This document shows positions 54,001 to 61,922 of a DNA stretch of 64,000 nucleotides, in pieces. Source of the stretch: an uncultured Clostridia bacterium (GTDB lineage: Bacteria; Bacillota; Clostridia; UMGS1810). The stretch lies in the NCBI GenBank assembly GCA_934463165.1, contig CAKSJG010000014.1, positions 4,876-68,875 of the forward strand, written 5' to 3'. The notes under the pieces were generated by a model. That model did not search any database, was not told the origin of the DNA, and saw nothing but the letters and a program-made list of their open reading frames with translations. Numbering within the stretch: position 1 is the first letter of the stretch; every line of letters starts with the position of its first letter. The position numbers and the translations under genes are program-made.

Positions 54001-54129
54001 AAGCGCATAATACGGAGAATTTGACGGGCGCATTTTAAGCGCCGAAGAAATGTCAGCATACGGAATAAAATATGCATGTTCCTTAACTCTGCCCATATGC
54101 ATGATACGGGGATTTTCAAAATCATTCAT
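51067..54129 (-). CDS. glycoside hydrolase family 2 beta-galactosidase
   Basis: A 1020-aa leaderless LacZ-type enzyme, third GH2 in the window. Same domain order as the others: jelly roll (LNGDWKFKYFERYVDVD; PIPIDPPYVPVDNPCGVYSR), Ig-like, TIM barrel with acid/base Glu in WSMGNESDYG and nucleophile Glu in FFLCEYSHAMGCGPGD, Bgal_small_N ending with GVGSGSCGPLTDEKYRL. The ATG at 54129 is chosen for AGAGGTGA seven bases before it; a GTG at 54138 would overlap this ribosome site. It is 20 bases after the transketolase C-subunit gene and ahead of rex, so it is expressed with central metabolism rather than with a sugar regulator. Confidence 0.92.
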   Translation of the reverse strand: MNDFENPRIMHMGRVKEHAYFIPYADISSALKMRPSNSPYYALLNGDWKFKYFERYVDVDKDIELADTSDWETLPVPSNWQMYGYGAPAYHNITYPIPIDPPYVPVDNPCGVYSRVFSVPDTFEGRETHIVFEGVDSFFYLYVNGKKVGFSKVPHVPAEFDISEYVVKGDNVITAVVLKYSDGTYMEDQDFYRVSGIFRDVYLLARAKHSVKDIFAKALLENDYKDGVLTVEADADKASDITLKLFDSFGNLVEEKKGGKTEFKISDVNSWSAEKPYLYKLIIEADGEVIPQDIGFRTVEKTDDGVLLINGAAVKLKGVNRHDTNAALGHVTPTDSIRSELKLMKKLNINTIRTSHYPNTSEFLHIANELGFYLIDEADFESHGMVCCGKGESCWSGYNAFDEFTMAQGEMWYEQAMDRVKRMVERDKNNPSVIMWSMGNESDYGDNHIAMGNWVKKKDNTRLVHYERADGVNYKDVDGHKMPFDVESYMYPDPKTCEERLRKKSKLTFFLCEYSHAMGCGPGDLADYWEVFYKYKRACGGCIWEWADHAVILEDENGNTTYGYGGDSGEIASPDNFCSDGLVFPDRTPSSGALEAKAVYQYVKFDAVDLENGIISVKNLYDFTNLSDFEISYVVECDGKIIKRGKAANTALKPQATKRIKLGYTLPEFCKTGCHLNISVTLKDDTDWSEAGYEVAFAQFELPVEAFGKLVAVEFSNLFEEVSDEFITVSGYNFRYVFNKYYNSFDVLEVGGCDILADRTTYGTKRAPIDNFRIAKKEWVIPQGESSMYDINETAGIKVYDVSSEFDTDGNYVINVQCAVTSLGRLNLVDNMNTRYTICKNGVIKTEVSAENGCLSFLPRFGMEIVLADNKDNVEYYGMGPEENYIDMHHHAKTGLYKTTVQDMHVPYVMPQDCGNRTNVKWVCVYDILGRGIMVSANDKIEFAASKFTEEEISAAKHQWDLEEGSETFLRIDCKVTGVGSGSCGPLTDEKYRLNEKKIEYSFDILPVILGNDEPKDLIK

Positions 54130-54149
54130 AATAGTCACCTCTTTTTAAT

Positions 54150-55097
54150 TTATTTATTTTTAAGTTCAATCGCTTTTCTTGCATTTTCGGCAATGTTTTC
54201 GGCGGTTAATCCGTAATATTCAAGAAGCTCATACGGCTTGCCCGATTTTCCGAATACATCTTTTGTTCCGACCCTGAGTACGGGGACCGGATTTGTTTCA
54301 CATACAACCTCACTTACCGCACTTCCGAGACCGCCTATGATGTTGTGCTCTTCACAGGTTACAATCGCTCCCGTTTCATATGCCGCTTTGGATATGATTT
54401 CTTTATCTATCGGTTTTATGGTATGAATGTTAATAACGTGGGCATTTATTCCGTCAGCTTTGAGAAGCTCTGCAGCTTCAAGAGCATATCCAACCATAAG
54501 ACCGGTTGCACAAATGCTCACGTCATCTCCGTCTTTAAGCTGAACACCCTTGCCAATTTCAAATTTATAATCGTCACCGAAAAGCACGGGCACGCCGAGT
54601 CTTCCGAATCTTAAATATACGGGGCCGTAATGCTTAACGGCAGCTTCAACCGCCGCCCTTGCTTCTGTATCATCCGCAGGGTTTATAATAACCATATTTG
54701 GAAGAGTTCTCATAATGCCGATATCTTCAAGGCACTGATGAGTCGCACCGTCTTCACCTACGGATATTCCCGCATGAGTTGCACCGATTTTCACATTAAG
54801 ACACGGATAGCAGATGGAGTTGCGTATCTGTTCAAATGCTCTGCCTGCGGCAAACATTGCAAATGAGCTTGCAAATACGATTTTTCCGCATGCTGAAAGT
54901 CCCGCAGCCGTGCTCATCATGTTAGCCTCGGCAATACCCATGTTTATGAAGCGTTCGGGAAATTTCTTTTTAAAAACTTCTGTTTTTGTCGATTTAGACA
55001 GATCCGCATCAAGAACGATGATGTTATCGTATTGTTCGCCGAGCTGTGCCAATGCGGCACCGTATGATTCTCTTGTCGCTATTTTTTTATCAGACAT
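54150..55097 (-). CDS. tktC: transketolase, C-terminal subunit
   Basis: A 315-aa protein holding the pyrimidine-binding and C-terminal domains of a split transketolase (two-carbon transfer in the pentose phosphate pathway). Seen: IVLDADLSKSTKTEVFKKKFP, RFINMGIAEANMMSTAAG (the conserved Glu of the TPP site), THAGISVGEDGATHQ, and the C-terminal GAIVTCEEHNIIGGLGSAV and GKPYELLEYYGL. It overlaps the N-subunit gene by eight bases, so the two chains are made together. Confidence 0.93.
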   Translation of the reverse strand: MSDKKIATRESYGAALAQLGEQYDNIIVLDADLSKSTKTEVFKKKFPERFINMGIAEANMMSTAAGLSACGKIVFASSFAMFAAGRAFEQIRNSICYPCLNVKIGATHAGISVGEDGATHQCLEDIGIMRTLPNMVIINPADDTEARAAVEAAVKHYGPVYLRFGRLGVPVLFGDDYKFEIGKGVQLKDGDDVSICATGLMVGYALEAAELLKADGINAHVINIHTIKPIDKEIISKAAYETGAIVTCEEHNIIGGLGSAVSEVVCETNPVPVLRVGTKDVFGKSGKPYELLEYYGLTAENIAENARKAIELKNK

Positions 55098-55938
55098 TTA
55101 CCACTTCCTCCAATTCCTTAATTTTTTCATTCAGTTCCTTGCATGCAACGGCATAGTCTTCATCCTTCGGTGCAGCGCCGTGCCATGCTGCATTGTTTTC
55201 CATGTATGAAACGCCCTTGCCCTTAATGCTCTTTGCAATGATGACCGTGGGCTTGCCCTTAACATTTCTTGCCTCTTTAAGAGCATTTTTTATCTGATCA
55301 TAGTCATGTGCGTCTATACATATTACATTCCAGTTAAATGCCTCAAATTTTTTATCTATCGGAGTCGGATTCATAACCTTGGTGATGTCTCCGTCTATTT
55401 GCAAGCCGTTAAAATCGACAAATGCAACGAGGTTATCAAGCTTATAATGAGGAGCAAACATTGCGCCCTCCCATATCTGACCTTCTTCAAGCTCGCCGTC
55501 GCCGAGAATTGTATATACCCTGTAGTCCTTGCCGTCAAGCTTGCCGGCAAGCGCCATTCCGTTTGCCGCGCAAAATCCCTGACCGAGAGACCCCGTTGAC
55601 ATATCCACTCCGGGCACGCCTTTCATATCGGGATGACCCTGCAGATAGCTGTTCGTCTGTCTGAGAGTTTTTATATCATCCACGGGGAAAAATCCCTTTT
55701 CGGCAAGAGCTCCGTAAAGCGCCGGGGCACAATGACCTTTGGAAAGAACAAATCTGTCTCTTTCCGGATTTTTAGGATCATCGGGGTTAACGTTCATTTC
55801 GTCAAAATATAGCACCGAAAGAATATCCGAGATCGAAAGTGATCCGCCCGGATGGCCGGATTTGGCACTATACACACCGTCAACGGCATGCTTGCGTATT
55901 TTATACGCCATAAGTTCAAGTTGAGCATTGCTCATCAT
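55090..55938 (-). CDS. tktN: transketolase, N-terminal subunit
   Basis: A 282-aa protein corresponding to the diphosphate-binding domain of transketolase. Seen: KSGHPGGSLSISDILSVLYF near residue 26, DRFVLSKGHCAPALYGAL near 60, TGSLGQGFCAANGMALAGK near 115, and the TPP/Mg motif GDGELEEGQIWEGAM...FVDFNGLQ near 145-180. AAGGAGG precedes the ATGATG start. It follows mrnC by 46 bases in the same direction. Splitting of the enzyme into two genes is usual in Clostridia. Confidence 0.93.
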   Translation of the reverse strand: MMSNAQLELMAYKIRKHAVDGVYSAKSGHPGGSLSISDILSVLYFDEMNVNPDDPKNPERDRFVLSKGHCAPALYGALAEKGFFPVDDIKTLRQTNSYLQGHPDMKGVPGVDMSTGSLGQGFCAANGMALAGKLDGKDYRVYTILGDGELEEGQIWEGAMFAPHYKLDNLVAFVDFNGLQIDGDITKVMNPTPIDKKFEAFNWNVICIDAHDYDQIKNALKEARNVKGKPTVIIAKSIKGKGVSYMENNAAWHGAAPKDEDYAVACKELNEKIKELEEVVNV

Positions 55939-55984
55939 AATTACAGTAACCTCCTTATTTTCTGCTGTAAAATTACTTAATTTA

Positions 55985-56380
55985 TCAACTTACCGACTCA
56001 ATGCAATATGACATTAATTCATTGAGCCGTTCGGTATCTTTTTTTATGTATAAATATCCGACCAGAGCTTCAAGCCCCGTTGCAATTCGGTAGTCAACAA
56101 TATCGGCATTTTTTGCGCTTGTATAAGAATGTGCATTTCTGCCGCGCTTAAAAACGGCTGTCTCCTCTTCCGTAAGCTTGTCTGCAATAATATGAAAAAT
56201 CTGTGACTGCGCCTTTGCACTGACGTATTTTGTTGCTGCCTTATGCAGCTTTGCAACCGGCATATTTACCGAATGCATAATATATGAACGAACATAAAGC
56301 TCATATACCGCGTCGCCTATATATGCGAGAGAAAGCGGCGAAACCTGACCGGCGTCTATCTCTATATCAAAATCTATCAT
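55985..56380 (-). CDS. mrnC: Mini-ribonuclease 3
   Basis: A 131-aa dimeric RNase-III-fold nuclease without the double-stranded-RNA-binding domain, which in Bacillus matures 23S rRNA. The signature PLSLAYIGDAVYELYVRSYI (near residue 15, with the catalytic acidic residues) and LTEEETAVFKRGRNAHSYTSAKNADIVDYRIATGLEALVGYLYI are typical. It starts one base after the cysS stop. The cysE-cysS-mrnC order is conserved in Firmicutes, supporting the call. Confidence 0.92.
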   Translation of the reverse strand: MIDFDIEIDAGQVSPLSLAYIGDAVYELYVRSYIMHSVNMPVAKLHKAATKYVSAKAQSQIFHIIADKLTEEETAVFKRGRNAHSYTSAKNADIVDYRIATGLEALVGYLYIKKDTERLNELMSYCIESVS

Positions 56381-56381
56381 G

Positions 56382-57770
56382 TTACACCCTTTTCCACTTC
56401 ACGCCGCTTCTTGTATCTTCAAGAATAATTCCGGCATCCTTAAGCATGTCTCTTATTTCGTCGGCACGTTTAAAATCCTTGCTTTTTCTTGCATTGTTGC
56501 GCTCTTCGATAAGATTTTCTATATCGGAATCAATGAATCCTTTTTTCTTTTCAACATTAATTCCGAGAACACCCGAAAGCTCTTTTATAAGGTTTATTGC
56601 CGCATCAAGAGATGCCGAATCGGTATTTTCGTCAAATTCGGTATTTACATATTTTACGATGTCAAATATTGCGGATATTGCGTCTGCCGTGTTTATATCA
56701 TCATCCATCGCGTCGGTAAACTGCTTTTTAAATTCCGCAAGCTTTGCGGTTATTTTTTCATCTCCGGAGTCTGATTTTGCATTGCCTTTTAAAAACTTAA
56801 GATTCTCAACGCATGTTTCTATGCGCTCCAATCCCGATTTAGCCTGATTCAAAAGCTCATGGCTGAAGTTTATCGGATTTCTGTAGTGAGCCGAAAGCAT
56901 GAAGAATCTGATTACGGCATAGTCAAAATCCTTTGCAACATCTCTTACGGTGAAGAAATTATTAAGAGACTTGCTCATTTTTTTGTTGTCTATGTTTATA
57001 TATCCGTTATGCAGCCAATAATGCGCAAACGGTGCACAGTTGGCGCATTCGCTCTGCGCAATTTCATTTTCATGATGCGGAAAGATAAGATCCTTGCCGC
57101 CGCTGTGTATGTCTATCGTCTTGCCGAGGTATTTGTTTGCCATGGCGCTGCACTCTATATGCCAGCCCGGTCTGCCCTCTCCCCACGGGCTGTCCCATGA
57201 CGGTTCACCATCTTTTTTTGCTTTCCAGAGAGCAAAGTCCATCGGATCTTTTTTCTTATCGCCGACCTCTATTCTTGCACCTGCCTCAAGATTTTCGAGC
57301 GGCTGATGAGAAAGCTTGCCGTATTCCTTAAACTTTTTAACGCTGAAATATACATCTCCGTCAACGTTATACGCATAGCCTTTGTCTTCGAGAGTTTTAA
57401 TAAGAGAAATTATGGCGTCTATGTTTTCGGTAGCCCTCGGATGAACGGTTGCATGCTTTATGCCCAGTCCGTCGGCGTCTTTGAAATATTCGGCAATAAA
57501 CCTTTCCGCAAGCTCTGCCACGGTTATTCCCTCTTCGTTGGCGCGGCGAATCATTTTATCGTCTATATCGGTAAAATTCTGAACAAATGACACATCGTAT
57601 CCCAAATATTCAAAATATCTTCTGAGAGTATCAAAGATAATGAACGGTCTTGCGTTTCCGATGTGAAAATAGTTATACACCGTCGGACCGCAGGAATACA
57701 TTTTAACTTTTCCGGGTTCGATCGGAATAAATTCCTCTTTTTTTCCGGTCATACTGTTATACAGTTTCAT
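56382..57770 (-). CDS. cysS: cysteinyl-tRNA synthetase
   Basis: A 462-aa class I synthetase charging tRNA-Cys. The HIGH-type motif is YFHIGNARPFIIFD near residue 36, the zinc site includes Cys28 (YSCGPTVYN) and IECSAMANKYLGK near 210, and the KMSKS loop is KKMSKSLNNFFT near 268. The C-terminal helical part ends normally with SGVKWKR. It overlaps cysE by 14 bases; GGAGG precedes the ATG. Confidence 0.96.
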   Translation of the reverse strand: MKLYNSMTGKKEEFIPIEPGKVKMYSCGPTVYNYFHIGNARPFIIFDTLRRYFEYLGYDVSFVQNFTDIDDKMIRRANEEGITVAELAERFIAEYFKDADGLGIKHATVHPRATENIDAIISLIKTLEDKGYAYNVDGDVYFSVKKFKEYGKLSHQPLENLEAGARIEVGDKKKDPMDFALWKAKKDGEPSWDSPWGEGRPGWHIECSAMANKYLGKTIDIHSGGKDLIFPHHENEIAQSECANCAPFAHYWLHNGYINIDNKKMSKSLNNFFTVRDVAKDFDYAVIRFFMLSAHYRNPINFSHELLNQAKSGLERIETCVENLKFLKGNAKSDSGDEKITAKLAEFKKQFTDAMDDDINTADAISAIFDIVKYVNTEFDENTDSASLDAAINLIKELSGVLGINVEKKKGFIDSDIENLIEERNNARKSKDFKRADEIRDMLKDAGIILEDTRSGVKWKRV

Positions 57771-58461
57771 CGTTTTTTTCCTCCAGTTTATTTAATTTAG
57801 CGGTAAGCTCATCTATTCTTAAATAAAGCTTGCAAAATTCCTGGCTCACGGGATCAGGCATATGTATCTGATCGAGATCCATGCAAACCTTTTTGTTATT
57901 TATCCTGACGACTCTTGCAGGCACACCGACGCACGTGCTGTTTTCGGGTACTGCCGAAAGTACAACGGCATTTGCGGCTATTTTTGAATTATCACCGACG
58001 GTAAAAGGCCCCAAGACCTTTGCACCGCAGCCTATCATAACATTGTTGCCTATTGTCGGATGACGCTTGCCTTTATCCTTTCCCGTACCGCCGAGAGTAA
58101 CATTTTGATAAAGTGTACAGTTATCACCTATGACCGTCGTCTCTCCTATCACAATTCCCATACCGTGGTCTATAAAAAGCCCCTTACCTATTTTTGCTCC
58201 GGGGTGAATCTCAATCCCCGTAAACGCTCTCGATATCTGAGATATGAGCCTTGCTATAAAGAACAGTCTCGCTTTGTAAAGAACATGGGCAATTCTGTGG
58301 TTTGCAACCGCATGAAGCCCCGAATACAGAAGAAATATCTCAACAGGATTTCTCGCAGCGGGATCTCTGCCCATTATTTGCGATACTTCCTTTCCCAATA
58401 TAACAAAAAAGATTAAAAAATATATGCCGAATATTCCGAGCAAAATATATAAAGCCAACAC
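57757..58461 (-). CDS. cysE: serine O-acetyltransferase
   Basis: A 234-aa enzyme making O-acetylserine, the first step of cysteine synthesis. It has a hydrophobic N-terminal segment (about 1-22), the helical region with HRIAHVLY near 57, and a left-handed beta-helix of hexapeptide repeats (IEIHPGAKIGKGLFIDHGMG, GNNVMIGCGAKVLGPFTVG) with catalytic-site HGMGIVIGE. The start is GTG at 58461 with GGAGGG six bases before it. The N-terminal membrane-like segment is unusual for classical CysE but common in the Clostridial form. First gene of the unit leading to rex. Confidence 0.92.
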   Translation of the reverse strand: MLALYILLGIFGIYFLIFFVILGKEVSQIMGRDPAARNPVEIFLLYSGLHAVANHRIAHVLYKARLFFIARLISQISRAFTGIEIHPGAKIGKGLFIDHGMGIVIGETTVIGDNCTLYQNVTLGGTGKDKGKRHPTIGNNVMIGCGAKVLGPFTVGDNSKIAANAVVLSAVPENSTCVGVPARVVRINNKKVCMDLDQIHMPDPVSQEFCKLYLRIDELTAKLNKLEEKNDETV

Positions 58462-58499
58462 AAGCTTCCCTCCAATAAATATTTTGTCATACAGTATTT

Positions 58500-58528
58500 A
58501 TTATATAATTTTTTGACGAAAATTACAA
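58500..58528 (-). promoter_or_regulatory. promoter of the cysE-to-rex unit
   Basis: On the minus strand TTGTAA (58523-58528), 17-base spacer, TATAAT (58500-58505). Confidence 0.65.
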
Positions 58529-58556
58529 CAGTTTTTTTGCAATTAAAAAAAATATT

Positions 58557-58585
58557 TTGACTTTTTATATAAATCGTGTTAAAAT
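58557..58585 (+). promoter_or_regulatory. promoter of the small Cys-rich protein
   Basis: TTGACT (58557-58562), 17-base spacer, TAAAAT (58580-58585), diverging from the cysE promoter; the ribosome site begins about ten bases later, so the leader is very short. Confidence 0.6.
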
Positions 58586-58607
58586 TTCTTAAAAGGAGAG
58601 GTTTATT

Positions 58608-58811
58608 TTGTATATTAAGGGAACAGAAATAAAAAAATGCGGACTTTGCGAAAGATATTTGAAAGAAAACGGCAAAGGTATTTGTGAATTGACAAACCTT
58701 GAAACCGATGAAAAAAACACATGCGCAAAATTCAGCTATGATATTTTTAAATACAAGCCGAAAAAACAGTTTGACGCCAAAAAATATAAAAAAGAAGATT
58801 TTGAAATATAG
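58608..58811 (+). CDS. small four-cysteine protein of unknown function
   Basis: A 67-aa basic protein beginning at TTG (58608), supported by AAAGGAGAGG seven bases upstream and a promoter. It contains KKCGLC near residue 10, GICEL near 26 and NTCAKF near 37, i.e. four cysteines spaced as in a small zinc- or iron-binding fold, and then a Lys/Phe/Tyr-rich tail (YKPKKQFDAKKYKK). I do not recognise the family. It is divergent from cysE and stands alone. The cysteine pattern, strong ribosome site and promoter make it a genuine gene. Confidence 0.72.
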   Translation: MYIKGTEIKKCGLCERYLKENGKGICELTNLETDEKNTCAKFSYDIFKYKPKKQFDAKKYKKEDFEI

Positions 58812-58891
58812 CACAGGTGCCGTCATGAGCCGGCGGCAGCTGTGCCGAAGTGTTTAAAAGTGTTCAGCCGTTTGCGGATACACCCGAAATA

Positions 58892-59986
58892 CTACAAAAG
58901 ATATATTGCCAGATCAAGCGCCGCGCGGATTACCTGATGCATGTCAAGATATTTATACATCCCGAGACGTCCGCCGAAAATCACATTGTTTTCTTTTTTT
59001 GAAAGTTCAAAATATTTTGAGTATAATTCATTGTTTCTCTCGTCATTAACGGGATAATACGGTTCTCCGTTTTCCTCATAATTTGCGGGATATTCACGTG
59101 TTATTACCGTCTTGGGCTGTGTGCCGAATTCAAAATGCTTATGTTCTATTATTCTTGTATACGGAATTTCGTATTCGGTATAATTTACCACGGCATTGCC
59201 CTGATAATTATCCGTATCCAAAACCTCTGTTTCAAATCTCAAAGAACGGTAATCAAGTTTTCCGAAACAATAATCGTAATATTTGTCTATTGTTCCCGTA
59301 AATATAATCTTCTTCGCACATGACATAAATTTTTCACGGTCGGAGTAAAAATCCGTGCTTAGCTCAACATCCGCACCCGAAAGCATCTTTTCGATTATTG
59401 CGGTATATCCGCCGATCGGAATTCCCTGATATCTGTCATTAAAATAGTTATTATCATATGTGTATCTTACCGGGAGTCTTTTTATGATAAAGCTGGGAAG
59501 CTCACTCGGCAGTTTGCCCCATTGCTTACCGGTGTAACCCTTTATGAGCTTTTCGTAAACATCTGTTCCCACAAGGCTGATTGCCTGCTCTTCAAGGTTT
59601 TTCGGATTTGTTATTTTTGCCGATTCTTTTTGCGATTCAATAATTTTTTTTGCCTCATCCGGAGTTTTTATATTCCAGAGCTTAGAAAACGTATTCATAT
59701 TAAAAGGCAGATTGTATATCTCGTCTTTATAAATTGCAAGCGGTGAATTGACATATCTGTTAAAATCGGCAAAAGTATTTATATAGTGCCATATGAATTT
59801 ATCGTTTGTGTGGAAAATATGCGCACCGTACTTATGTACGTTTATATCTTCCGTATTTTCTGTATAAATATTTCCGCCGATGTGATTTCTCTTATCGATA
59901 ACAAGACATTTTTTCCCCGATTTTGCCGCCTCGCTTGCAAATACGGAACCGAAAAGCCCCGCACCGACTATAAGATAATCATACAT
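58892..59986 (-). CDS. glf: UDP-galactopyranose mutase
   Basis: A 364-aa flavoenzyme converting UDP-galactopyranose to UDP-galactofuranose for envelope glycans. The FAD-binding start YLIVGAGLFGSVFASEAAK, RNHIGGNIY, HKYGAHIFHTNDKFIWHYIN near residue 52, GYTGKQWGKLPSELP near 150, RYTYDNNYFNDRYQGIPIGGY and the C-terminal FGGRLGMYKYLDMHQVI are all family hallmarks. Length is standard. AGGA precedes the ATG. It is a single gene between gap and the small Cys-rich gene. Confidence 0.96.
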   Translation of the reverse strand: MYDYLIVGAGLFGSVFASEAAKSGKKCLVIDKRNHIGGNIYTENTEDINVHKYGAHIFHTNDKFIWHYINTFADFNRYVNSPLAIYKDEIYNLPFNMNTFSKLWNIKTPDEAKKIIESQKESAKITNPKNLEEQAISLVGTDVYEKLIKGYTGKQWGKLPSELPSFIIKRLPVRYTYDNNYFNDRYQGIPIGGYTAIIEKMLSGADVELSTDFYSDREKFMSCAKKIIFTGTIDKYYDYCFGKLDYRSLRFETEVLDTDNYQGNAVVNYTEYEIPYTRIIEHKHFEFGTQPKTVITREYPANYEENGEPYYPVNDERNNELYSKYFELSKKENNVIFGGRLGMYKYLDMHQVIRAALDLAIYLL

Positions 59987-60002
59987 ATTTTTCCTCCGTT
60001 TT

Positions 60003-60035
60003 TAAAAAAGCGGCACGGAAAATGACCGTACCGCT
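60003..60035 (-). terminator. terminator after gap
   Basis: A 10-bp stem with one G-T pair (60009-60018 with 60026-60035), and TTTTTT on the minus strand. Confidence 0.8.
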
Positions 60036-60056
60036 CTTTTATTTTAATTGTTTAAA

Positions 60057-61073
60057 TTACGCAAGCTCTGCGAAATATTTGATTGTTCTTACCATCTGGC
60101 TTGTGTATGAATTTTCATTATCATACCATGAAACAACTTGAACTTCATAAAGATCATCGGCAATTTTTGCAACCATTGTCTGTGTTGCATCAAAGAGTGA
60201 ACCGTATCTCATACCTACAATATCGGAAGAAACGATTTCATCCTCGTTATAGCCGTAAGATTCGTTGGAAGCTGCTTTCATAGCGGCATTGATACCTTCA
60301 ACGGTAACATCACTTCCCTTAACAACAGCTGTAAGGATTGTTGTTGAACCTGTCGGAACGGGAACTCTCTGTGCAGAACCGATGAGCTTGCCGTTGAGCT
60401 CGGGAATAACAAGACCGATAGCCTTTGCAGCACCTGTGCTGTTAGGAACAATGTTAACTGCAGCTGCTCTTGATCTTCTGAGGTCACCCTTTCTCTGGGG
60501 GCCGTCAAGAGTCATCTGATCGCCTGTGTAAGCATGGATTGTAGCCATGATACCGCTCTGAATCGGAGCATAATCATTAAGAGCTTTAGCCATGGGAGCA
60601 AGGCAGTTTGTTGTGCAGGATGCAGCGGAAATGATTGTATCTTCTTTCTTTAAAATGTTGTGGTTAACATTGTATACAACTGTCGGAAGATCGTTGCCGG
60701 CAGGAGCCGAGATAACAACTTTCTTTGCACCGGCATTGATATGAGCCTGAGCTTTTTCTTTCTTTGTATAGAAACCTGAGCATTCGAGAACAACGTCTAC
60801 ATCAAGCTCACCCCACGGACAATTGTTAGCATCCGGGAAAGCATATATTTTAATTTCCTTACCGTCAACAGTAATGGAATCATCGCTTGCAGATACTGTA
60901 TCTGCCAAAGCATATTTACCCTGTGAAGAATCATACTTCAAAAGATGAGCAAGCATCTTCGGGCTTGTAAGATCGTTTATTGCAACAACCTCATAACCTT
61001 CTGCACCAAACATCTGTCTGAATGCAAGACGGCCGATACGGCCGAAACCATTAATAGCAACTTTTACTGCCAT
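60057..61073 (-). CDS. gap: glyceraldehyde-3-phosphate dehydrogenase
   Basis: A 338-aa glycolytic enzyme (phosphorylating, NAD-linked by class). Rossmann start KVAINGFGRIGRLAFRQ, catalytic Cys in SAASCTTNCLAPMAKAL near residue 152, GIMATIHAYTGDQMTLDGP, GAAKAIGLVIPELNGKL and the final YDNENSYTSQMVRTIKYF. The ATG at 61073 is used (GGAGGAAT before it); an in-frame start at 61109 would run through the leader. It has its own promoter with an upstream Rex-like site, so it should be induced when NADH accumulates. Confidence 0.97.
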   Translation of the reverse strand: MAVKVAINGFGRIGRLAFRQMFGAEGYEVVAINDLTSPKMLAHLLKYDSSQGKYALADTVSASDDSITVDGKEIKIYAFPDANNCPWGELDVDVVLECSGFYTKKEKAQAHINAGAKKVVISAPAGNDLPTVVYNVNHNILKKEDTIISAASCTTNCLAPMAKALNDYAPIQSGIMATIHAYTGDQMTLDGPQRKGDLRRSRAAAVNIVPNSTGAAKAIGLVIPELNGKLIGSAQRVPVPTGSTTILTAVVKGSDVTVEGINAAMKAASNESYGYNEDEIVSSDIVGMRYGSLFDATQTMVAKIADDLYEVQVVSWYDNENSYTSQMVRTIKYFAELA

Positions 61074-61115
61074 TTTAATATTCCTCCTTAAAGTCATATA
61101 ACTTAACATATTTAT

Positions 61116-61168
61116 ATTGTACTATAAAATGGACAAATATGCAAGATTTGTTGTTAAAAAATTAACAC
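61116..61168 (-). promoter_or_regulatory. gap promoter with Rex-like operator
   Basis: On the minus strand TTGCAT (61139-61144), 17-base spacer, TACAAT (61116-61121). Directly upstream, plus-strand TTGTTAA-AAAA-TTAACAC (61151-61168) matches the clostridial Rex consensus TTGTTAA-N4-TTAACAA at all but the last base. The consensus is from memory of published Rex sites; rex itself is in the window at 50.4 kb. Confidence 0.7.
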
Positions 61169-61173
61169 AAAAA

Positions 61174-61800
61174 TCATTCGACAACCGAGACTTTTTTCAT
61201 AACAATTGGCGAAACAAGCTCATTTTCATCGTTCAAAGCAGCCGATGCGATCTTTTCGGCGACCTCTATTCCCGATGTTATTTTTGCAAAGGGCGCGTAT
61301 GTTCCCTCCATGTCTTTAACATCCGAAAGCATAATCATAAACTGCGATACACCGCCGTTATAATCGTCCTCGGGATGATACATTACAAGAGTTCCCTTTT
61401 CCATAGGCATTGAGTTTGATACACCGTTTTTATAAAATTCGCCGTATATTTTTAAATTCCCGTCCTTTGAAGATGCGGCTCCTTTTTCCGAAGAAAGTAT
61501 ATATCTTCCGGTGAATACCTTTTCAAATGACGCACCGTCATAAAATCCGTCGGATACAAGCTTTAAAAATGCCGACACGGTCTGCGGCGCATATTCGGGA
61601 TACAACTCTGCAGTGAATTCACCCATACCATCCGTTTCAAATTTAACGGCGGTATGTTTCACATCTCCGTCTGACGATACATCCTCTATGTCATATATCA
61701 TTCTCTCTTCCTTTTTCTCGGTCTTGGAACTTCCGCATGAACAAAGTACAAAAGAGAAAGTTAAAATAAGCGCTGTTAAAAAAAACTTTCGTATTTTCAT
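61174..61800 (-). CDS. cyclophilin-type peptidyl-prolyl isomerase lipoprotein, divergent
   Basis: A 208-aa surface lipoprotein. Lipoprotein signal 1-21 (KIRKFFLTALILTFSFVL) with lipobox LCSC. The following domain follows the cyclophilin plan (FTAELYPEYAPQTVSAFLKL, GFYDGASFEKVF, GTLVMYHPEDDYNGGVSQFMI, FAKITSGIEVAEKI) but the core motifs FHRV and QGGD are replaced (FEKVF, LSSEK), so catalytic competence is doubtful. ATG at 61800 is used because GAGGT is 8 bases upstream. Its 3-prime end lies close to the gap promoter. Confidence 0.82.
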   Translation of the reverse strand: MKIRKFFLTALILTFSFVLCSCGSSKTEKKEERMIYDIEDVSSDGDVKHTAVKFETDGMGEFTAELYPEYAPQTVSAFLKLVSDGFYDGASFEKVFTGRYILSSEKGAASSKDGNLKIYGEFYKNGVSNSMPMEKGTLVMYHPEDDYNGGVSQFMIMLSDVKDMEGTYAPFAKITSGIEVAEKIASAALNDENELVSPIVMKKVSVVE

Positions 61801-61922
61801 AATACACATACCTCACATTATTATGATATATTTATATTATAACCTCAAAGACGGATTTTTTCAATACCGAATTTCAAAAAAAGAAATTTTTAATGAAAAT
61901 CATATAATTCATGGGCAGTACC

